A stretch of 64,000 nt of DNA from Endozoicomonas sp. ISHI1 (GCF_024606225.1 NZ_JAGRPU010000018.1:1-64000), one strand, 5' to 3'; counted from the first letter of the stretch, positions 27,973 to 44,026 are shown. Notes: a model not told the origin generated them from the sequence alone. Program-made: numbers and translations.

Positions 27973-29011
27973 CAAATCTTCCTTCAATGCATTGCATAGC
28001 TTCCCTTAACACCGCTGTTGCAAAGCAGCCTTTTGGCAGAGAAAATTCAAGCTGGATACAATCACCTGATAACCATTTCCAGTTCATGGCTGCAGGCATT
28101 AGACGAATGGCTCTCCTCTCATGCTTTAAACCTGCTTGCTCCAGGCCCTTACTCAACAACGGGTTGCGACCTGAAATCCTTTTTTCCATCTTTCTGCAAT
28201 CCGATCCGGAAAGCAACTCCCCTTGCCCCCACAGAGGAGCTGTCAATGAGACTTCTCCGGCTTCAATTCTTGTCATCAGGTTCTGGTCATGATCCCGCAG
28301 GATCAGACTACCACTGTCTTGAAAACCAGGTACATCACCCTCAAGGTAGCGGGTCCAGTTTTTCTGACTGACACGCTCAGAAAGGATCTGATTAAATATC
28401 CAGGATCGTGCTGCAGACAGATACATAGAGCGTTTGTTTTTATCAACCCTCAAATGACCGGAAAACATCAGTAACGCCCGATCAACGTTAGCCCCCTCAA
28501 GACCAAAGCGTTGTTCTCCAAAATAGTTAGGCACACCCTGATTGGCGATGACCCTCAGACGTTCATCCAACAACGCTTGCGAGATATCCACATGCCGCAA
28601 AGTGATGATAAAACGGTTGCCTTTCAGTGCACCAGTCTTGAGCTTTCTCCCATGTCGGGTGGCAGCGATAATATCCAACGACTCACTGTTCAGCTCAGAC
28701 CATTGAGGAGAGTCTTGTCCGGGCAGCCAGACACTAAACCACTGACGTGTAACACCATGACGATCCTTGCGCCCCGCGTAACTGACTGCAGAGCGTTTTA
28801 CGCCAGCAAACCTGGAAAGTTGTCCTGCTACCCAATCGGTATTTTCTCCAGTTTTCTGAACATTGATATAGGCATGTTCCCCTTCACCTTCCGGTACAAA
28901 GGGCAGCTCTTCTTCAACAATGAAATCTTCAGGCAGGGACTTGAAAGTACATCGTCCCAAAGGACCACCCCAGGAGTAAGCCCAGGATGATGTGTAAGAA
29001 ACTTGATTCAT
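27953..29011 (-). CDS. truD: tRNA pseudouridine synthase TruD
   Basis: 352 residues from the ATG at 29011; a TTG ten codons upstream (29041) is less likely. It makes pseudouridine 13 in tRNA-Glu. The catalytic Asp83 lies in A-G-R-K-D-R-H-G-V-T-R-Q. Other family landmarks are G-V-P-N-Y-F-G-E-Q-R-F-G and N-K-R-S-M-Y-L-S-A-A-R-S. It sits between ispF and surE with short spacing or overlap, as in Pseudomonas and E. coli. Confidence 0.95.
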   Translation of the reverse strand: MNQVSYTSSWAYSWGGPLGRCTFKSLPEDFIVEEELPFVPEGEGEHAYINVQKTGENTDWVAGQLSRFAGVKRSAVSYAGRKDRHGVTRQWFSVWLPGQDSPQWSELNSESLDIIAATRHGRKLKTGALKGNRFIITLRHVDISQALLDERLRVIANQGVPNYFGEQRFGLEGANVDRALLMFSGHLRVDKNKRSMYLSAARSWIFNQILSERVSQKNWTRYLEGDVPGFQDSGSLILRDHDQNLMTRIEAGEVSLTAPLWGQGELLSGSDCRKMEKRISGRNPLLSKGLEQAGLKHERRAIRLMPAAMNWKWLSGDCIQLEFSLPKGCFATAVLREAMQCIEGRFDENTAK

Positions 29012-29046
29012 TAAACAATAATCTTTTTGGGTAAAATGCAAACTGA

Positions 29047-29550
29047 TCAGGAAAGTTGTCGCTTGCTGTGAGCCAGAAGCACCACTGCATGAACTGCAAT
29101 ACCTTCCTCTCGGCCGATATAACCCAATTTCTCTGTTGTCGTTGCTTTTACATTGACAGCTTCAGTTTCAATCTGAAGATCTTTGGCAAGGTTTTCCCTC
29201 ATGGCTGGAATATGAGGAGCCATTTTTGGCACCTGGGCAACAATGGTACTATCGACGTTGATCACCCGATAGCCCTTTTCATGAATCAGTACCACCACAT
29301 GCCTGAGAAGCTGTCGGCTATCAATTCCCTTATACCTGGAATCTGTATCCGGGAAATGCTGCCCGATATCACCCAGGGCAGCCGCTCCCAACAACGCATC
29401 ACAGACGGCGTGAAGGAGAACATCACCATCAGAATGGGCTAAAAGCTTATGGCTGTGATCAATACCGACCCCACCCAAAAAGACCTTGGCCTCAGCCGTT
29501 GTTTCATCGGAAAAACGGTGCACATCAAAACCGTGACCAATTCGCATCAT
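29047..29550 (-). CDS. ispF: 2-C-methyl-D-erythritol 2,4-cyclodiphosphate synthase
   Basis: 167 residues. Fifth step of the MEP isoprenoid pathway: cyclises CDP-methylerythritol 2-phosphate. Zinc ligands in G-H-G-F-D-V-H and the central [10 protein letters not shown] block are intact, as is [10 protein letters not shown] near the end. The start ATGATG overlaps the ispD stop by 4 bp, indicating translational coupling. Confidence 0.97.
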   Translation of the reverse strand: MMRIGHGFDVHRFSDETTAEAKVFLGGVGIDHSHKLLAHSDGDVLLHAVCDALLGAAALGDIGQHFPDTDSRYKGIDSRQLLRHVVVLIHEKGYRVINVDSTIVAQVPKMAPHIPAMRENLAKDLQIETEAVNVKATTTEKLGYIGREEGIAVHAVVLLAHSKRQLS

Positions 29551-30278
29551 ACCGTCTCAATCAGTTTGTCTTGCTGTTGAATGTAAAGAGCCGCAAGTGT
29601 TAGATCAGCACTTCGGGTCACCTTGATATTATCGCTGTGCCCTTCGACCATCAGCGGCCTGAATCCAGCGTATTCAATCGCGCTGGCTTCATCCGTGACA
29701 GGCATTTCATCATCCAGTGCTTTTTTGAGCGCGTCGTAAAGCAGCTTCACCCGAAACATCTGTGGCGTCAGGGCGTGCCAAAGAGCATTCCTGTCAACGG
29801 TCTCCGTCACTTCTCCAGCAGATGAAGTACGTTTCATAGTGTCTCTGACAGGTATTCCCAGCAAACCACCAATGGTATGGTCAGTTAACTGTTCTACCAA
29901 CCACTCCAGGTCAGAGTGACGTATACAAGGTCTGGCCACATCATGAACCATCACCCAATCCTCGGCATCTGCCAACTCAGACAGGGCTTTCAGTCCATTC
30001 AGGACGGAATGGTAACGCTCATCCCCGCCCTGCACCAACATGATTCGCGGATCCCTTAACAGCTCAATCTCCTTGTAGCACTCATCTTCAGCACCAATGA
30101 CAACAATCAGCTTCTCCAAAACAGAAAAGCTGATTAGACGTTCAATGGTATGCTCCATCAAGGTGCGACCATGAATCTCAAGATACTGTTTGGGAATTGC
30201 ACTCTGCATGCGACGACCCACCCCGGCGGCAGGGATAATCGCCCAAAAACGGGGTTCATGAGGATTACTCGTTCTCAC
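29547..30278 (-). CDS. ispD: 2-C-methyl-D-erythritol 4-phosphate cytidylyltransferase
   Basis: 243 residues from a GTG at 30278. Third MEP-pathway step: transfers CMP to methylerythritol 4-phosphate. Nucleotide-binding P-A-A-G-V-G-R-R-M (16-24), K-Q-Y-L-E-I and V-H-D-V-A-R-P motifs are present. ispD, ispF and dxr in this window cover three steps of the pathway that feeds uppS. The gene follows ftsB. Confidence 0.96.
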   Translation of the reverse strand: MRTSNPHEPRFWAIIPAAGVGRRMQSAIPKQYLEIHGRTLMEHTIERLISFSVLEKLIVVIGAEDECYKEIELLRDPRIMLVQGGDERYHSVLNGLKALSELADAEDWVMVHDVARPCIRHSDLEWLVEQLTDHTIGGLLGIPVRDTMKRTSSAGEVTETVDRNALWHALTPQMFRVKLLYDALKKALDDEMPVTDEASAIEYAGFRPLMVEGHSDNIKVTRSADLTLAALYIQQQDKLIETV

Positions 30279-30442
30279 ATTGTCACCTAAAAAGGTCAGA
30301 AGGAACCTGCTGCAAACAGACTGTGCTTCAATCTGTTGTTAATCCGAAATGTCACTTATACCGCACTATAAAATAGCTACAATCGCCAGAATTGTGGCAT
30401 TTTCTATCCGATATTACGTCAACATCAAAGCGACGGTATGAC

Positions 30443-30715
30443 TCAGTCGTAAATCAGATAAAACGTCTCATCTTTTTTGATCATCCCAAGATCAAGACGA
30501 GCCTGCTCTTCCAGAGTTTGCAGACCATGCTGCAGCTCAACAACTTCGGTAGCGAGTAGACGATTACGCTGATACAAACGGTCGTTTTCCCGTTTCTGCA
30601 GCTCAATCTGTTTTTGGATCGCTACCATTTCTGCTAAACTGCCTTCTCCCATCCAGAGTTGTATCTGAAGGGCCACCAGCGCCAGTAGCAGTAATGTATG
30701 CACCAGCTTTCGCAT
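30443..30715 (-). CDS. ftsB: Cell division protein FtsB
   Basis: 90 residues: a short cytoplasmic start, one transmembrane helix (about 4-22) and a periplasmic coiled coil (about 28-70, with K-Q-I-E-L-Q-K-R-E-N-D-R-L repeats). It forms the FtsQLB complex at the divisome. The position between eno and ispD is conserved in gammaproteobacteria. Confidence 0.94.
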   Translation of the reverse strand: MRKLVHTLLLLALVALQIQLWMGEGSLAEMVAIQKQIELQKRENDRLYQRNRLLATEVVELQHGLQTLEEQARLDLGMIKKDETFYLIYD

Positions 30716-30848
30716 CTGAATCTCTCATTGTTTCCAGCCATTCAGTCTAACAAAGCCTGAAAAATGTGCCCACGATAAAAACACAAAAACTGGAATATGC
30801 GGAAAGTAAATCAAAGAGGTAAAACAGAAAGTCGTCACATTAAATAAA

Positions 30849-30870
30849 GGGAGGCTTACAGAAGCCTCCC
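30849..30870 (-). terminator. Terminator after eno
   Basis: The minus-strand stem GGGAGGCTT/AAGCCTCCC with loop CTGT is followed by TTTATTTA, 28 bp after the eno stop. It separates eno from ftsB. Confidence 0.8.
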
Positions 30871-30898
30871 GCTATTGATACGCTACTCAGATAACATT

Positions 30899-32681
<1,783 letters not shown>

Positions 32682-32714
32682 CAAAAAAACCGCCGGAAAA
32701 TGGCGGTTTTTTTT
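32682..32714. terminator. Terminator after kdsA
   Basis: The stem aaaaccgcc/ggcggtttt with loop ggaaaat has a T-run on each side. It ends 27 bp from the kdsA stop. Confidence 0.9.
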
Positions 32715-32741
32715 ACATCGAACAAAGCGCTTAAGCCTTAA

Positions 32742-35290
<2,549 letters not shown>

Positions 35291-35374
35291 TCAGGATACC
35301 AAAACCACTACTAAACGTAAAACACATACTGAGAAAATGCGTAGAAAGTTTAGTTTAAGTCCTGCTCTCGAGAC

Positions 35375-36784
35375 TCAAACATCAGGACGCCAGGACAGGC
35401 GTCTGCCCAGACCCGGCTCACTGGTGTGGGTGACTGTCACAAACACTCCCGGTAAGGCCACCAGATCATCCCCGTGAAAAACAAAAGGAATAGACCCCCT
35501 GACCCAGGGGGGGACTTTATAGTCCTGCAACCAACGCTTGATCGTTTTACGACCCACACGTCCTTTCACAGCGACTTTCAGTCCTGCCGGTAGCTGAGAA
35601 CGAAAAAGTATGCGTAATGGCGCTTCAGGGAGTCGCACATCCCCTCCCTCACCCAACGACAAATGCCCTCCAGAAAAAGGCAGTTCGATGGCTCTATCCT
35701 TGTCCCACTGCCAGTCAAAGCCTTCTTGCTGGATCAGCTCAGGTTTACGAAGCAGCACCAGCTTTCTGGCAAAGCGACGTAAGAGAAAAGCGCCTAAAGA
35801 GACAACTGGCTCAGCGTCCTCTGCCGCATCAATCAAATCTGTGAACAGGACATTCAACCGGACTCTGCCGGGCATTTGGACCTGATGAGTCGCCAGCCAA
35901 TAACGAACGACTCTCCGGGCTGCTTTGCCATTAATAAGCTTGAGCGCTTCCAGATCTAAAACGCTGCGCTCACCCCACAAACAGGACGGTGGGGTTTGAA
36001 TAATCTGCCGGGCATGATGTTCTGTTTGCTCAAGCATCATCTGATTCGCTTCAGAGACATCTTCAGAAAACTGCGCCAATCGAGCTGTGGCACCCGGCCA
36101 GACAGCCTCAATCTGCGGTATCAGATTTTGCCTCAGGAAATTACGACGAAACCTCTGATTTTGATTGGATTCATCTTCCACAAAATCCAAGTAATGATTT
36201 TTTGCATAATTTTCAATAGATTGCCTGGAAATATTAAGCAAAGGTCTAAACAGGACTCCGCCACCAAACTCCCTTGAAACAGGCATACCGGCTGCACCAT
36301 CCAGACCACTGCCTCGCAGTAATCTGAAGAGCACCGTTTCCGCCTGATCGTTCTGATGATGCCCCATCAACAGACAACCACCTTCGGGAAGACAGCTCTC
36401 AAAAACGGCATAGCGCGCTTCACGGGCTTGTTGTTCTATATCAGAGGACGGCTCAATAACGACTCTAACCACCTCCAGAGGCACCTGCCATTGCTTGCAG
36501 AGAGACAGACAGTGTTCCGCCCAGGCATCAGCGTTATCACTGAGCCCATGATGAATATGAACTGCCGAGAGAGACCCAATCACTCCCTCTTCACGCATAG
36601 ACACCAGTAAATGAAGAAGAACAGTGGAATCCACACCACCGCTGAAGGCCACTACAATGGGCTTCCCGGCAACCGTTTTGAGTTGCTCAGAGAGGTGTTC
36701 AATTAATGAGATAAATCCTTCACTCCCGGATGGAATGAAACACTTTTTCAATCGTTGATCCTTTTTAACAGGCTGATCAGCCAT
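35375..36784 (-). CDS. tilS: tRNA(Ile)-lysidine synthase
   Basis: 469 residues; modifies the C34 of tRNA-Ile(CAU) to lysidine so it reads AUA. The P-loop S-G-G-V-D-S lies at 48-53, with H-H-G-L-S and G-H-H-Q-N-D-Q-A-E-T following. The N-terminal domain is well conserved, and C-terminal TilS domains (about 370-450) include G-R-V-G-R-K-T-I-K-R-W-L-Q-D. The start ATG overlaps the accA stop, so the two are coupled. Confidence 0.95.
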   Translation of the reverse strand: MADQPVKKDQRLKKCFIPSGSEGFISLIEHLSEQLKTVAGKPIVVAFSGGVDSTVLLHLLVSMREEGVIGSLSAVHIHHGLSDNADAWAEHCLSLCKQWQVPLEVVRVVIEPSSDIEQQAREARYAVFESCLPEGGCLLMGHHQNDQAETVLFRLLRGSGLDGAAGMPVSREFGGGVLFRPLLNISRQSIENYAKNHYLDFVEDESNQNQRFRRNFLRQNLIPQIEAVWPGATARLAQFSEDVSEANQMMLEQTEHHARQIIQTPPSCLWGERSVLDLEALKLINGKAARRVVRYWLATHQVQMPGRVRLNVLFTDLIDAAEDAEPVVSLGAFLLRRFARKLVLLRKPELIQQEGFDWQWDKDRAIELPFSGGHLSLGEGGDVRLPEAPLRILFRSQLPAGLKVAVKGRVGRKTIKRWLQDYKVPPWVRGSIPFVFHGDDLVALPGVFVTVTHTSEPGLGRRLSWRPDV

Positions 36785-37734
36785 CAGACAGAGCCGTAAT
36801 CCCTGATTCGCTGGTAACGGCTTTCAATCAATTCATCAGCGTCCATTTTCTCCAGTTTCAGAAGCTCCTCTTCCAGGGCATCACCTAGTGCAGCGGCCAT
36901 CACGTCTGGCTGACTGTGAGCGCCACCGAGAGGCTCTTTGACCAGACGATCCACCAGCCCCAACTCCTTTAGCCGGGTTGCGGTAACACCCATGGCTTCT
37001 GCAGCGGTAGAGGCATATTCAGACTTCTTCCAGAGAATCGATGCACAGCCCTCCGGAGAGATCACCGAGTAAATTGAGTTTTGCAACATTAACAGCCGGT
37101 CACAGACACCAATGGCCAGCGCACCACCGGAGCCACCCTCTCCAATGACCGTAGAGATAATGGGCACTCTAAGACGGGACATAACGGCCAGATTGTAGGC
37201 TATAGCCTCACTCTGGCCACGCTCTTCTGCACCAATTCCCGGATAAGCACCCGGAGTATCAATAAACGACATGATGGGCATTTTGAATCGTTCGGCCATC
37301 TCCATGAGTCGACAGGCCTTCCGGTAGCCTTCGGGCTTGGGCATGCCAAAGTTACGAAGTACTTTTTCTTTGATCTCACGGCCTTTCTGATGACCAATCA
37401 CCATCACCGGGCGACCATTGAATCGGGCAATGCCACCAATCATTGAAGGATCATCGGCAAAGTGTCGATCACCATGCAGCTCATCAAACTCAGTAAAAAG
37501 ATGTTGAATGTAATCCAGAGTGTAAGGACGACGCGGGTGTCTTGAAAGCTGAGCTACCTGCCAGGCAGACAGATCAGAAAAAATCTGTTCAGTCAGGGTT
37601 TTGCATTTATCCTGCAGACGGCTGATTTCATCAGTAATATTCAGCTCGGCATCGCTGCTGACCAGTCTCAGTTCTTCGATCTTGGCTTCCAACTCAGCGA
37701 TTGGCTGTTCAAAATCCAGATAGTTCGGGTTCAT
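36784..37734 (-). CDS. accA: Acetyl-CoA carboxylase carboxyltransferase subunit alpha
   Basis: 316 residues from the ATG at 37734 (GAAGTGGA upstream); a GTG three codons earlier opens the longer frame. With AccD it transfers carboxyl from biotin to acetyl-CoA, the committed step of fatty acid synthesis. Family start [12 protein letters not shown] and the carboxyltransferase [11 protein letters not shown] motif are present. It lies between dnaE and tilS. Confidence 0.97.
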   Translation of the reverse strand: MNPNYLDFEQPIAELEAKIEELRLVSSDAELNITDEISRLQDKCKTLTEQIFSDLSAWQVAQLSRHPRRPYTLDYIQHLFTEFDELHGDRHFADDPSMIGGIARFNGRPVMVIGHQKGREIKEKVLRNFGMPKPEGYRKACRLMEMAERFKMPIMSFIDTPGAYPGIGAEERGQSEAIAYNLAVMSRLRVPIISTVIGEGGSGGALAIGVCDRLLMLQNSIYSVISPEGCASILWKKSEYASTAAEAMGVTATRLKELGLVDRLVKEPLGGAHSQPDVMAAALGDALEEELLKLEKMDADELIESRYQRIRDYGSV

Positions 37735-37815
37735 AGATTCCACTTCAAGAGTTCAGCATCAGCGAAAAATACGTAAAAGCGACCAGGATGTCGAGTGAAT
37801 AAGAGTAAGCGTCTG

Positions 37816-40800
37816 TTACTGATACTCAACTTTGGCGGACTCCTTACCCAGCCATTGCCTCAAGCCCAGCACAAGATCATCACTGGGACTGACATTCCAT
37901 TTTTCGCCTAACTGGAGACTGGCGGAAGCGTCTTCACGATTGTAGTTGACCTGCACCGGAAGCCGACCCGGATGCTGTTCGAGCAAGCCGGACATTTTGG
38001 TATGAAACGCTCTGTCCACCTGCTCACTGCTTAAATCTACCAGCAGCCTGCGGGCATAGTAGCTTCGGGCATCGATCAGGTTGAGGGCTTTCCTGGCCCT
38101 GACCTTGAGGCTACCAGAATAATCATCAAAACTGACCTCCCCTTCGAAGACAATCACCGTATCCATCTTGATAAGTGCCTGACATTGCTCAAAAACATCT
38201 GCAAAGATAGACACTTCAATCCGTCCAGTACGATCATCCAAGGTAACAAAGCACATTTTGTCGCCGCGTTTATTTTTCATGGTCCTCATGGCCACCACCA
38301 AACCGGCTATGTTCTGACTTTCTCCTCTGGCCGGCTGAAGATCCCTGATACGGTTACGAATAAAGTGCTTGATCTCCTGCTCATATTCATCAATGGGATG
38401 ACCGGTCAGATACAAACCCAACGTGTCTTTTTCGCCCCCCAGCCTGACTTTGTCAGTCCACTCTTCGACACTGTCATACTTGTCATAGATATTCTCCTCT
38501 CCGGCTGGCACCAGTGCTCCAAACAAATCGCCATGACCAGAGTCAAAGCTCTTGGCAGCCTGATCTGCCGCCTTCATGGCTTCAGGCTGACTGGACTCCA
38601 ATACCGCGCGGTTAAAGTTGTATAGAGACTTTTTACCCGGCGCAGGCCCCAGCAGGTCAAGGGCACCGGAACGAATCAAAGCTTCCAGAACCCGCTTATT
38701 GATACTCCTGGCATCGACACGCTCACAGAAATCAAAGAGATCCTTGAACGGGCCGCCAGACTTTCTGGCTGCAACAATAGACTCAATAGGCCCTTCCCCC
38801 ACGCCCTTGATGGCACCCAGGCCATAAACAATATGTCCGTCGTCATTAACACCAAACATATAGTCACCACTGTTTACATCCGGCGGCAGGACTGTCAGTT
38901 CCATCTCACGACACTCTTCAATGAACGTCACGACCTTGTCAGTATTCTGCATATCCGAACTCATGACCGCCGCCATAAACTCAGCAGGGTAATGGGCTTT
39001 CAGCCAGAGCGTCTGATAAGAGACCAGAGCATAGGCGGCCGAGTGAGATTTATTGAAACCGTAACCAGCGAATTTCTCCACGAGGTCGAAGATTTTCATC
39101 GCCAGTTCGCCATCAATCCCCTGCTTGATAGCCCCTTCTTCAAAGACAGCCCTCTGCTTGGCCATTTCTTCAGGTTTTTTCTTACCCATAGCCCGACGGA
39201 GCATATCCGCACCACCCAGGGTGTAGCCTGCCAGCACCTGAGCGATCTGCATAACCTGCTCCTGATAAAGGATGATGCCATAGGTAGGCTGAAGAATCGG
39301 CTGAAGCCACTCATGCTGATATTGAGCATCCGGATAGGACAACTCTTCCCGGCCATGCTTGCGGTTGATAAAATTATCCACCATGCCCGATTGCAGCGGT
39401 CCCGGGCGGAACAAAGCCACGAGAGCGATAATATCTTCAAAACAGTCGGGCTGAAGCCGCTTGATCAGATCTTTCATACCCCGGGATTCAAGCTGGAAAA
39501 CGGCTGTTGTCTCAGCTCGCTTAAGCATGTCGTAGGAGAACTTGTCCTCCAGATCGATCATCATGATGTCGAGTTCATCCTCGCCAAGCTGCTGGCGACG
39601 GGGATTGATCATTTTCAGCGCCCAGTCGATGATGGTCAGGGTTCTTAGCCCCAGGAAGTCAAACTTCACCAGACCGGCTGACTCAACATCATTTTTGTCA
39701 AACTGGGTAACGACACCGCTACCGGATTCATCACAGTAAAGCGGAGCAAAATCTGTCAGTTTGGTGGGTGCTATAACGACACCACCGGCATGCTTACCAA
39801 CATTCCGGGTAACCCCTTCCAGCTTGAGCGCCATATCCCAGATTTCCTTGCCATCTTCATCGATATCAAGAAAATCCCTGATCATGGCTTCCTGCTCATA
39901 AGCCTTGCTGAGCGTCATACCAATTTCGAAGGGGATCATTTTCGAGAGCCGGTCTGCCAGACCATAGGACTTACCCTGCACCCTGGCTACGTCCCTGACC
40001 ACCGCTTTAGCCGCCATGGTACCGAAGGTAATTATCTGGGATACCGCATCACGGCCATAAGTTCTGGCCACATAATCAATAACCCTGTCCCGGCCATCCA
40101 TGCAGAAGTCGACGTCAAAGTCAGGCATGGATACCCGTTCAGGATTAAGGAATCGCTCGAACAGCAGGTCGTACTGAATAGGGTCCAGATCAGTAATTTT
40201 TTGAGCGTAAGCCACCAGTGAGCCAGCACCGGAACCACGACCCGGCCCTACCGGAATGCCGTTATTTTTAGACCACTGAATAAAGTCCATTACGATCAGA
40301 AAGTAGCCCGGAAATCCCATCTGGAGAATAATATCCAGCTCGAAATCAAGACGATCCCGGTACACTTTTTCTTTGCTCGCGTATTCAGGATCAGCAGGGT
40401 TCAGAATGGTTTGCAAACGCTCGGTCAAACCATCGTGAGAAAACTTCCTGAAAAACGCATCCATCGTCATCTCTTCAGGGATGGGAAATTCTGGCAGAAA
40501 GTACTCGCCCAGATGCACATATACCGAGCAGCGCCGGGCAATTTGCACTGAATTTTCAAGCGCTTCAGGTATGTCGGAGAAGAGTTCGCACATCTCTTCT
40601 TCCGTTTTCAAATATTGCTCTTCGCTGTAGCGCTTGACCCTGCGCGGGTCGTCCAACGTTGAACTTTCACCAATGCACACCCGGGCTTCGTGGGCTTCGA
40701 AGTCTTCTTTGTTGATGAACATGACATCGTTGGTGGCCACCACCGGACAATTGTATTTTTCAGCCAGAGTTATGGAGCCGTGCAAACACTCCTCATCACC

Positions 40801-41325
40801 GGCTCGCGAGGTTCTGTGAAGCTCAAGGTAGTAACGCCCCGGGAAGGCTTCCATCCATTCGGTCAAAAGCTCACCTGCCAGCGCTTCATTGCCATTGAGA
40901 ATGGCCTGACCTACATCCCCTTCCCTGGCAGCTGACAGCGCTATCAGGCCTTCAGATTTTTCCTGAATCCATTCCCTTTTGACAATGGCCCTGCCATGGC
41001 GCTGATTTTCCAGGAATGACCGGGAAATCAGCTCTGTGAGATTTCTGTAGCCCTGCTCATTCATGGAAAGCAGCACAAGTCTCACAGGCTCAAGAGCCGG
41101 ATCAGAATGCGTCACCCAAAGGTCAGCCCCACTGATTGGTTTAATACCCGCCCCCTGGGCACTGTTATAAAATTTTACCAGTGAGCAAAGGTTCGACTGA
41201 TCCGTAACCGCCACAGCAGGAAAACCCTGCTCTCCAGCTGCCTTGATCAGGGGCTTGATGCGGACCAGGCCATCGCTCAGGGAAAATTCTGTATGAAGTC
41301 TCAGGTGTATGAAACGTGCAGGCAT
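37816..41325 (-). CDS. dnaE: DNA polymerase III alpha subunit
   Basis: 1169 residues, usual for DnaE1. The PHP domain starts at residue 5 ([11 protein letters not shown]). The polymerase core has the catalytic aspartates in P-D-F-D-V-D-F near residue 400 and [10 protein letters not shown] around 360. Tandem helix-hairpin-helix and OB-fold domains occupy the last 300 residues. It is the replicative polymerase subunit. The rnhB-dnaE-accA order is conserved. Confidence 0.98.
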   Translation of the reverse strand: MPARFIHLRLHTEFSLSDGLVRIKPLIKAAGEQGFPAVAVTDQSNLCSLVKFYNSAQGAGIKPISGADLWVTHSDPALEPVRLVLLSMNEQGYRNLTELISRSFLENQRHGRAIVKREWIQEKSEGLIALSAAREGDVGQAILNGNEALAGELLTEWMEAFPGRYYLELHRTSRAGDEECLHGSITLAEKYNCPVVATNDVMFINKEDFEAHEARVCIGESSTLDDPRRVKRYSEEQYLKTEEEMCELFSDIPEALENSVQIARRCSVYVHLGEYFLPEFPIPEEMTMDAFFRKFSHDGLTERLQTILNPADPEYASKEKVYRDRLDFELDIILQMGFPGYFLIVMDFIQWSKNNGIPVGPGRGSGAGSLVAYAQKITDLDPIQYDLLFERFLNPERVSMPDFDVDFCMDGRDRVIDYVARTYGRDAVSQIITFGTMAAKAVVRDVARVQGKSYGLADRLSKMIPFEIGMTLSKAYEQEAMIRDFLDIDEDGKEIWDMALKLEGVTRNVGKHAGGVVIAPTKLTDFAPLYCDESGSGVVTQFDKNDVESAGLVKFDFLGLRTLTIIDWALKMINPRRQQLGEDELDIMMIDLEDKFSYDMLKRAETTAVFQLESRGMKDLIKRLQPDCFEDIIALVALFRPGPLQSGMVDNFINRKHGREELSYPDAQYQHEWLQPILQPTYGIILYQEQVMQIAQVLAGYTLGGADMLRRAMGKKKPEEMAKQRAVFEEGAIKQGIDGELAMKIFDLVEKFAGYGFNKSHSAAYALVSYQTLWLKAHYPAEFMAAVMSSDMQNTDKVVTFIEECREMELTVLPPDVNSGDYMFGVNDDGHIVYGLGAIKGVGEGPIESIVAARKSGGPFKDLFDFCERVDARSINKRVLEALIRSGALDLLGPAPGKKSLYNFNRAVLESSQPEAMKAADQAAKSFDSGHGDLFGALVPAGEENIYDKYDSVEEWTDKVRLGGEKDTLGLYLTGHPIDEYEQEIKHFIRNRIRDLQPARGESQNIAGLVVAMRTMKNKRGDKMCFVTLDDRTGRIEVSIFADVFEQCQALIKMDTVIVFEGEVSFDDYSGSLKVRARKALNLIDARSYYARRLLVDLSSEQVDRAFHTKMSGLLEQHPGRLPVQVNYNREDASASLQLGEKWNVSPSDDLVLGLRQWLGKESAKVEYQ

Positions 41326-41394
41326 GAGTGAAGGTAAACCGACTAATGGTGATTTTTAATTCTAACAACAGAGCTGAGTTATCCGCCAGCCTTG

Positions 41395-42012
41395 TCAAAC
41401 CCCTGATGCTTCCAGTGCTTCACGGACGGGCCTGAAAGAACGACGGTGAATAGCTGTCGCCCCGAGTTTTTTCAGGGCATCGATGTGAACTTTGGTTGGA
41501 TAACCCTTGTGACCAGCTATCCCGTAACCCGGATAAAGCTTTTCCAGTTCAACCATTTCACGATCACGTGTTACTTTCGCCAGAATGGAGGCTGCCCCAA
41601 TCTCTGGAATGCGTCCATCCCCTTTCACCACAGCCTCAGCAGGACATGGCAGATCAGGACAGCGATTACCATCGATCAAGGCCAGTTCAGGCTTCACTGA
41701 AAGGCCTGCAACCGCCCTCTGCATGGCCAGCATAGTAGCATGAAGAATATTCAGTTCATCGATCTCATGAACTTCAGCCCTTCCGATGGACCAGGCCAGT
41801 GCTCTCTCTTTGATTTCTTCAAAGAGAACGTCACGTTTCTTTTCAGACAGTTTCTTGGAATCATTCAGACCGACGATGGGATAGGCAGGATCGAGGATAA
41901 CAGCAGCCGTGACTACCGGACCACAGAGCGGACCTCGACCCACTTCATCGACACCACAAATCCGTGTCACTTTCTCGGGGACAGTGAATAAACCCAGATC
42001 ATTTTGTTGCAT
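41395..42012 (-). CDS. rnhB: Ribonuclease HII
   Basis: 205 residues; removes ribonucleotides from DNA and RNA primers in hybrids. Catalytic acids in [13 protein letters not shown] (Asp22, Glu23) and in L-I-D-G-N; the [12 protein letters not shown] block follows. The start overlaps the lpxB stop by 14 bp, indicating coupling. Confidence 0.96.
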   Translation of the reverse strand: MQQNDLGLFTVPEKVTRICGVDEVGRGPLCGPVVTAAVILDPAYPIVGLNDSKKLSEKKRDVLFEEIKERALAWSIGRAEVHEIDELNILHATMLAMQRAVAGLSVKPELALIDGNRCPDLPCPAEAVVKGDGRIPEIGAASILAKVTRDREMVELEKLYPGYGIAGHKGYPTKVHIDALKKLGATAIHRRSFRPVREALEASGV

Positions 42013-43156
42013 TGTATTTTCCTACCACTGACATCACCGCCTCATAAGCCAGTGCACTGGCATCTCGCTTTAGGGTTTTGTGAATCGCCGTAAATTCCCG
42101 CACCAGATGATTTCGCCATTCTTGATCGTCTAATGCCTTTATCATGGCTTTATGGAGCTTTTCAGTGGTCGCATCGTCTTGCAACAATTCGGGGACACAG
42201 GGCTCGTTCGCCAACAAATTCGGCAACCCTACATGATCTACTTTCACCAACCGGCTGAGAATGGCAAAACTCAATGACGCCATTCGATAACTGATCACCA
42301 TGGGCTTCTTGTGCAGAGCCGCCTCAAGGGTAGCAGTTCCCGATGCAATCAAAATGGCATTGGCTGCCGCCATCATTACGGACGTTTTACCAATCGCAAC
42401 CATGACATCCAGATCCGAAAAATCTTCCAACAGTGGCAGTAGCTGTAACTTTCTCTTTTCACTGGCGCAGGGAATCAGGAACCGAATATCGGGATGATCT
42501 TTCTTTAACAGACGCGCCGTTTCTAAAAAAAGCCTCCCCAAACGAGCTACTTCCGCTTTTCGACTGCCTGGCAACAGGGCCACCACAAGCCCTTCTTCAG
42601 CTATTCCAAGACAGCGTCGAGCTTTAACAGTGTCCGGCTCCCGGGCCACCTGATCGGCCAGAGGATGACCAACAAACGTCACCGGGACTCCATGTCCCTG
42701 ATAGTAATCCGCTTCAAACGGAAGCAGCGCGAGCATATGATCAACCGAGCGCCTGATTTTTTTCAAACGCCCTTCCCGCCATGCCCAAACCTGAGGACTT
42801 ACATAATGAACGGTGGGTATCTCATTGGATTTAAGGTACTTTTCCAATGGCAAGTTAAAGTCAGGCGCATCAATTCCGATAAAAACATCCGGCTTTTCTA
42901 ACACAAAGGTTTCTTTCAGCTGCCTGCGAATGCCTAATAACTCTTTCAGTCGTCCCAGTACTTCAACAAGCCCCATCACCGAAAGTCTCTCCATGGGAAA
43001 AAGACTCTCAAACCCTTCGGAGATCATCATCGGGCCACCGATTCCGTAACATCGGGCATCAGGATGATGGCGTTTGATCTCTTTGATCAGCGCTGCCCCC
43101 AGAAGATCACCCGAGGCCTCCCCGGCCACCAGAGCAAATGACAGTGTTCTGGACAT
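41999..43156 (-). CDS. lpxB: Lipid-A-disaccharide synthase
   Basis: 385 residues. A family GT19 glycosyltransferase that joins UDP-diacylglucosamine to lipid X, forming the lipid A disaccharide at the inner membrane. N-terminal G-E-A-S-G-D-L-L-G, then [10 protein letters not shown] and L-P-G-S-R-K-A-E-V mark the family. It lies after lpxA with 52 bp between, and before rnhB. Confidence 0.96.
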   Translation of the reverse strand: MSRTLSFALVAGEASGDLLGAALIKEIKRHHPDARCYGIGGPMMISEGFESLFPMERLSVMGLVEVLGRLKELLGIRRQLKETFVLEKPDVFIGIDAPDFNLPLEKYLKSNEIPTVHYVSPQVWAWREGRLKKIRRSVDHMLALLPFEADYYQGHGVPVTFVGHPLADQVAREPDTVKARRCLGIAEEGLVVALLPGSRKAEVARLGRLFLETARLLKKDHPDIRFLIPCASEKRKLQLLPLLEDFSDLDVMVAIGKTSVMMAAANAILIASGTATLEAALHKKPMVISYRMASLSFAILSRLVKVDHVGLPNLLANEPCVPELLQDDATTEKLHKAMIKALDDQEWRNHLVREFTAIHKTLKRDASALAYEAVMSVVGKYNATK

Positions 43157-43208
43157 TCCTATTTACCGTGAAAAATATGTGGCTGGCAGGAAAGGCCGAA
43201 TCCCGGAA

Positions 43209-44024
43209 TCAGCGTGTGATACCGCGAGTCGACGCTTTCAGAGAATCAATCAGCAACTGGATTTCAGGCTGTTTCTCCATGGATTCAAGCCTGCCCAGTG
43301 CCTCATTGGTTCGCAGACCCTGTCGATAGATCAGCTTGTAACACTGGCGTAATCCCCGGATCAGTTCCGGACTGTAACCACGGCGCCTCATCCCCTCAAA
43401 GTTCATGCCATGCGCCTTGGCCGGGTTGCCACTGACCATCACGAATGCAGGAACATCCTTGAAGATAGCAGTGTGAGCAGCACTCATACTGTAATCACCG
43501 ATTACACAGAACTGATGGACGGTGGTAAATCCGCCAAGGATAACCCCATCACCGATCCTGACATGACCTGCCAGCGTAGCGTTATTGGCCATGATAATGT
43601 TATCGCCAACGATACAGTCATGAGCCACATGGACATAAGCCATCAACAGGTTGTTACAGCCGATCCGGGTGATCGAATGATCCTGAGTAGTCCCCCGATG
43701 TATAGTGCAGCCTTCGCGGATTACGTTATTGTCGCCGATTTCCAGCCAAGTCCTTTCACCTGCGTACTTCAGATCCTGACAATCTTCGCCGACACTGGCA
43801 AATTGAAAAATACGGTTATTTCTACCTATTCTGGTGTGCCCTTTGACAACCGCATGGGCGTGAATTTCTGTTCCAGAGTCAATTTCAACGTTTGCGCCGA
43901 CAACGGCATAGGGTCCGACCTTTACGTCCGGTGCCAGAACGGCATTCGGATCGATGATGGCTGTCGGATGAATCAACTCATCTCGAACAGCATTTGATTC
44001 TTGGCTGGAACGGGAATCAATCAA
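43209..44024 (-). CDS. lpxA: UDP-N-acetylglucosamine acyltransferase
   Basis: 271 residues from a TTG at 44024 preceded by AAAGGA 9 bp upstream. First step of lipid A synthesis: adds a 3-hydroxyacyl chain from ACP to UDP-GlcNAc. The left-handed beta-helix hexapeptides cover about 19-200; the catalytic base is His135 in V-H-V-A-H-D-C. The start I-D-S-R-S-S-Q-E-S-N-A-V-R-D-E-L-I-H-P-T-A is about 8-10 residues longer than the family I-D-x-x-A-x-I-H-P-T-A. The chain-length ruler position (Gly173 in E. coli, Met169 in P. aeruginosa) appears to be Ala183. Directly upstream lies a dead fabZ, so a separate promoter is needed. Confidence 0.95.
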   Translation of the reverse strand: MIDSRSSQESNAVRDELIHPTAIIDPNAVLAPDVKVGPYAVVGANVEIDSGTEIHAHAVVKGHTRIGRNNRIFQFASVGEDCQDLKYAGERTWLEIGDNNVIREGCTIHRGTTQDHSITRIGCNNLLMAYVHVAHDCIVGDNIIMANNATLAGHVRIGDGVILGGFTTVHQFCVIGDYSMSAAHTAIFKDVPAFVMVSGNPAKAHGMNFEGMRRRGYSPELIRGLRQCYKLIYRQGLRTNEALGRLESMEKQPEIQLLIDSLKASTRGITR

Positions 44025-44026
44025 GA

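Noticed and set aside
28511-28990. Plus-strand ORF opposite truD
   Set aside because: Shadow of truD; no independent support.
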